A DNA stretch of 5,774 bases from Acidilobaceae archaeon (GTDB lineage: Archaea > Thermoproteota > Thermoprotei_A > Sulfolobales > Acidilobaceae), in NCBI GenBank assembly GCA_027013765.1, contig JALWGG010000014.1, positions 1 through 5,774 on the forward strand, read 5' to 3'. Of this stretch, positions 5,470-5,774 are shown one piece after another. Each line of letters opens with the position of its first letter. The stretch's first letter is position 1. Under the pieces are notes generated by a model, which did no database searches, was not told where the DNA came from, and saw only the letters and a program-made list of their open reading frames with translations. The position numbers were made by a program, and so were the translations under genes.

Positions 5470-5774
5470 AGGCTGTGATAGCCGAGAGCTTCGAGAGGAT
5501 CCATAGGAGCAATCTTGTAGGCATGGGGATACTGCCCCTCCAGTTCATGCCCGGAGAGAATGCAGAGACCCTGGGCCTGGATGGCAGCGAGGAGTATGAT
5601 ATACTAGGCATCGAGGAGGGCCTGCAGCCGGGCAAGGTCCTCACGGTAAGGGCTAGGAAGAGGGATGGAAGGGTGGTGGAGTTCAAGGTCAAGGCCAGGC
5701 TAGACACACCAATAGAGGTTGAGTACTACAGGCACGGCGGTATACTCCAATACGTGCTGAGAAAGATAATAAGT
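5433..5774 (+). CDS. acnA: Displaced C-terminal part of the same aconitase (-1 frame), partial at right edge
   Basis: Reading from 5433 in the -1 frame gives DWAANGPYLLGVKAVIAESF, then FERIHRSNLVGMGILPLQF and a closing HGGILQYVLRKI, which is the standard end of AcnA-type aconitases. The frame is open for 114 codons to the window edge; counted with the upstream part this makes 897 residues, close to E. coli AcnA (891), so the true stop is probably within a few codons past the edge. A TAG at 5427-5429 closes this frame just upstream, so it cannot begin earlier. No independent ribosome-binding site or sensible start was found; it is the tail of the upstream gene and not a separate gene. It is well conserved, so the break is either recent or a sequencing error. 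The family's usual Lys in DWAAKG is Asn here. Confidence 0.9.

Overview
The window looks like a chromosomal piece of a hyperthermophilic crenarchaeon, most likely Desulfurococcales or a near relative, though I cannot name the species. The evidence is an archaeal PCNA sliding clamp, archaeal TATA-box promoters instead of -35/-10 pairs, GGTG/GGAGG ribosome-binding sites, GTG and TTG starts, very frequent AGG, ATA and CTA codons, and compact gene spacing.

There are two transcriptional halves pointing away from each other. On the minus strand, reading from about 1836 down to 1, three tightly packed genes form an apparent operon. They are a protein of unknown function with a ribbon-helix-helix-like N-terminus (1216-1794), a divergent lipoate-protein-ligase-fold protein starting at TTG (373-1212), and a nucleotidyltransferase-fold protein that overlaps its neighbour by four bases (GTGA) and runs off the left edge (1-376). 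On the plus strand are the clamp gene (2181-2963) and, after 121 bases with its own strong TATA box, a large iron-sulfur aconitase (3085 to the right edge).

The roughly 386-base divergent intergenic region (1795-2180) is the least explained part. Its core (1861-2120) is about 62% G+C by my count. It holds a long segmented hairpin just upstream of the PCNA promoter and a separate CUGA-UGG-GUGAUGA string that matches the D'/C' heart of an archaeal C/D-box guide RNA. Both are candidates only. I find no convincing protein gene there.

The clearest anomaly is in the aconitase. The first 783 residues are in one frame. A single missing base near 5431-5434 then sends translation to an early TGA at 5467-5469, while the last 114 codons of a well-conserved aconitase continue in the -1 frame to the window edge. 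No slippery sequence supports programmed frameshifting. Several normally invariant residues close to this point are also changed, so this is either a recently broken gene or a locally poor sequence.

Functionally, the plus-strand genes are housekeeping (DNA replication processivity and the citrate cycle) and appear independently promoted. The minus-strand trio is the part that could be a little-described unit, because two of its members have folds that chemically activate or transfer nucleotides. I found no defence system, CRISPR array, insertion sequence, rRNA or tRNA.
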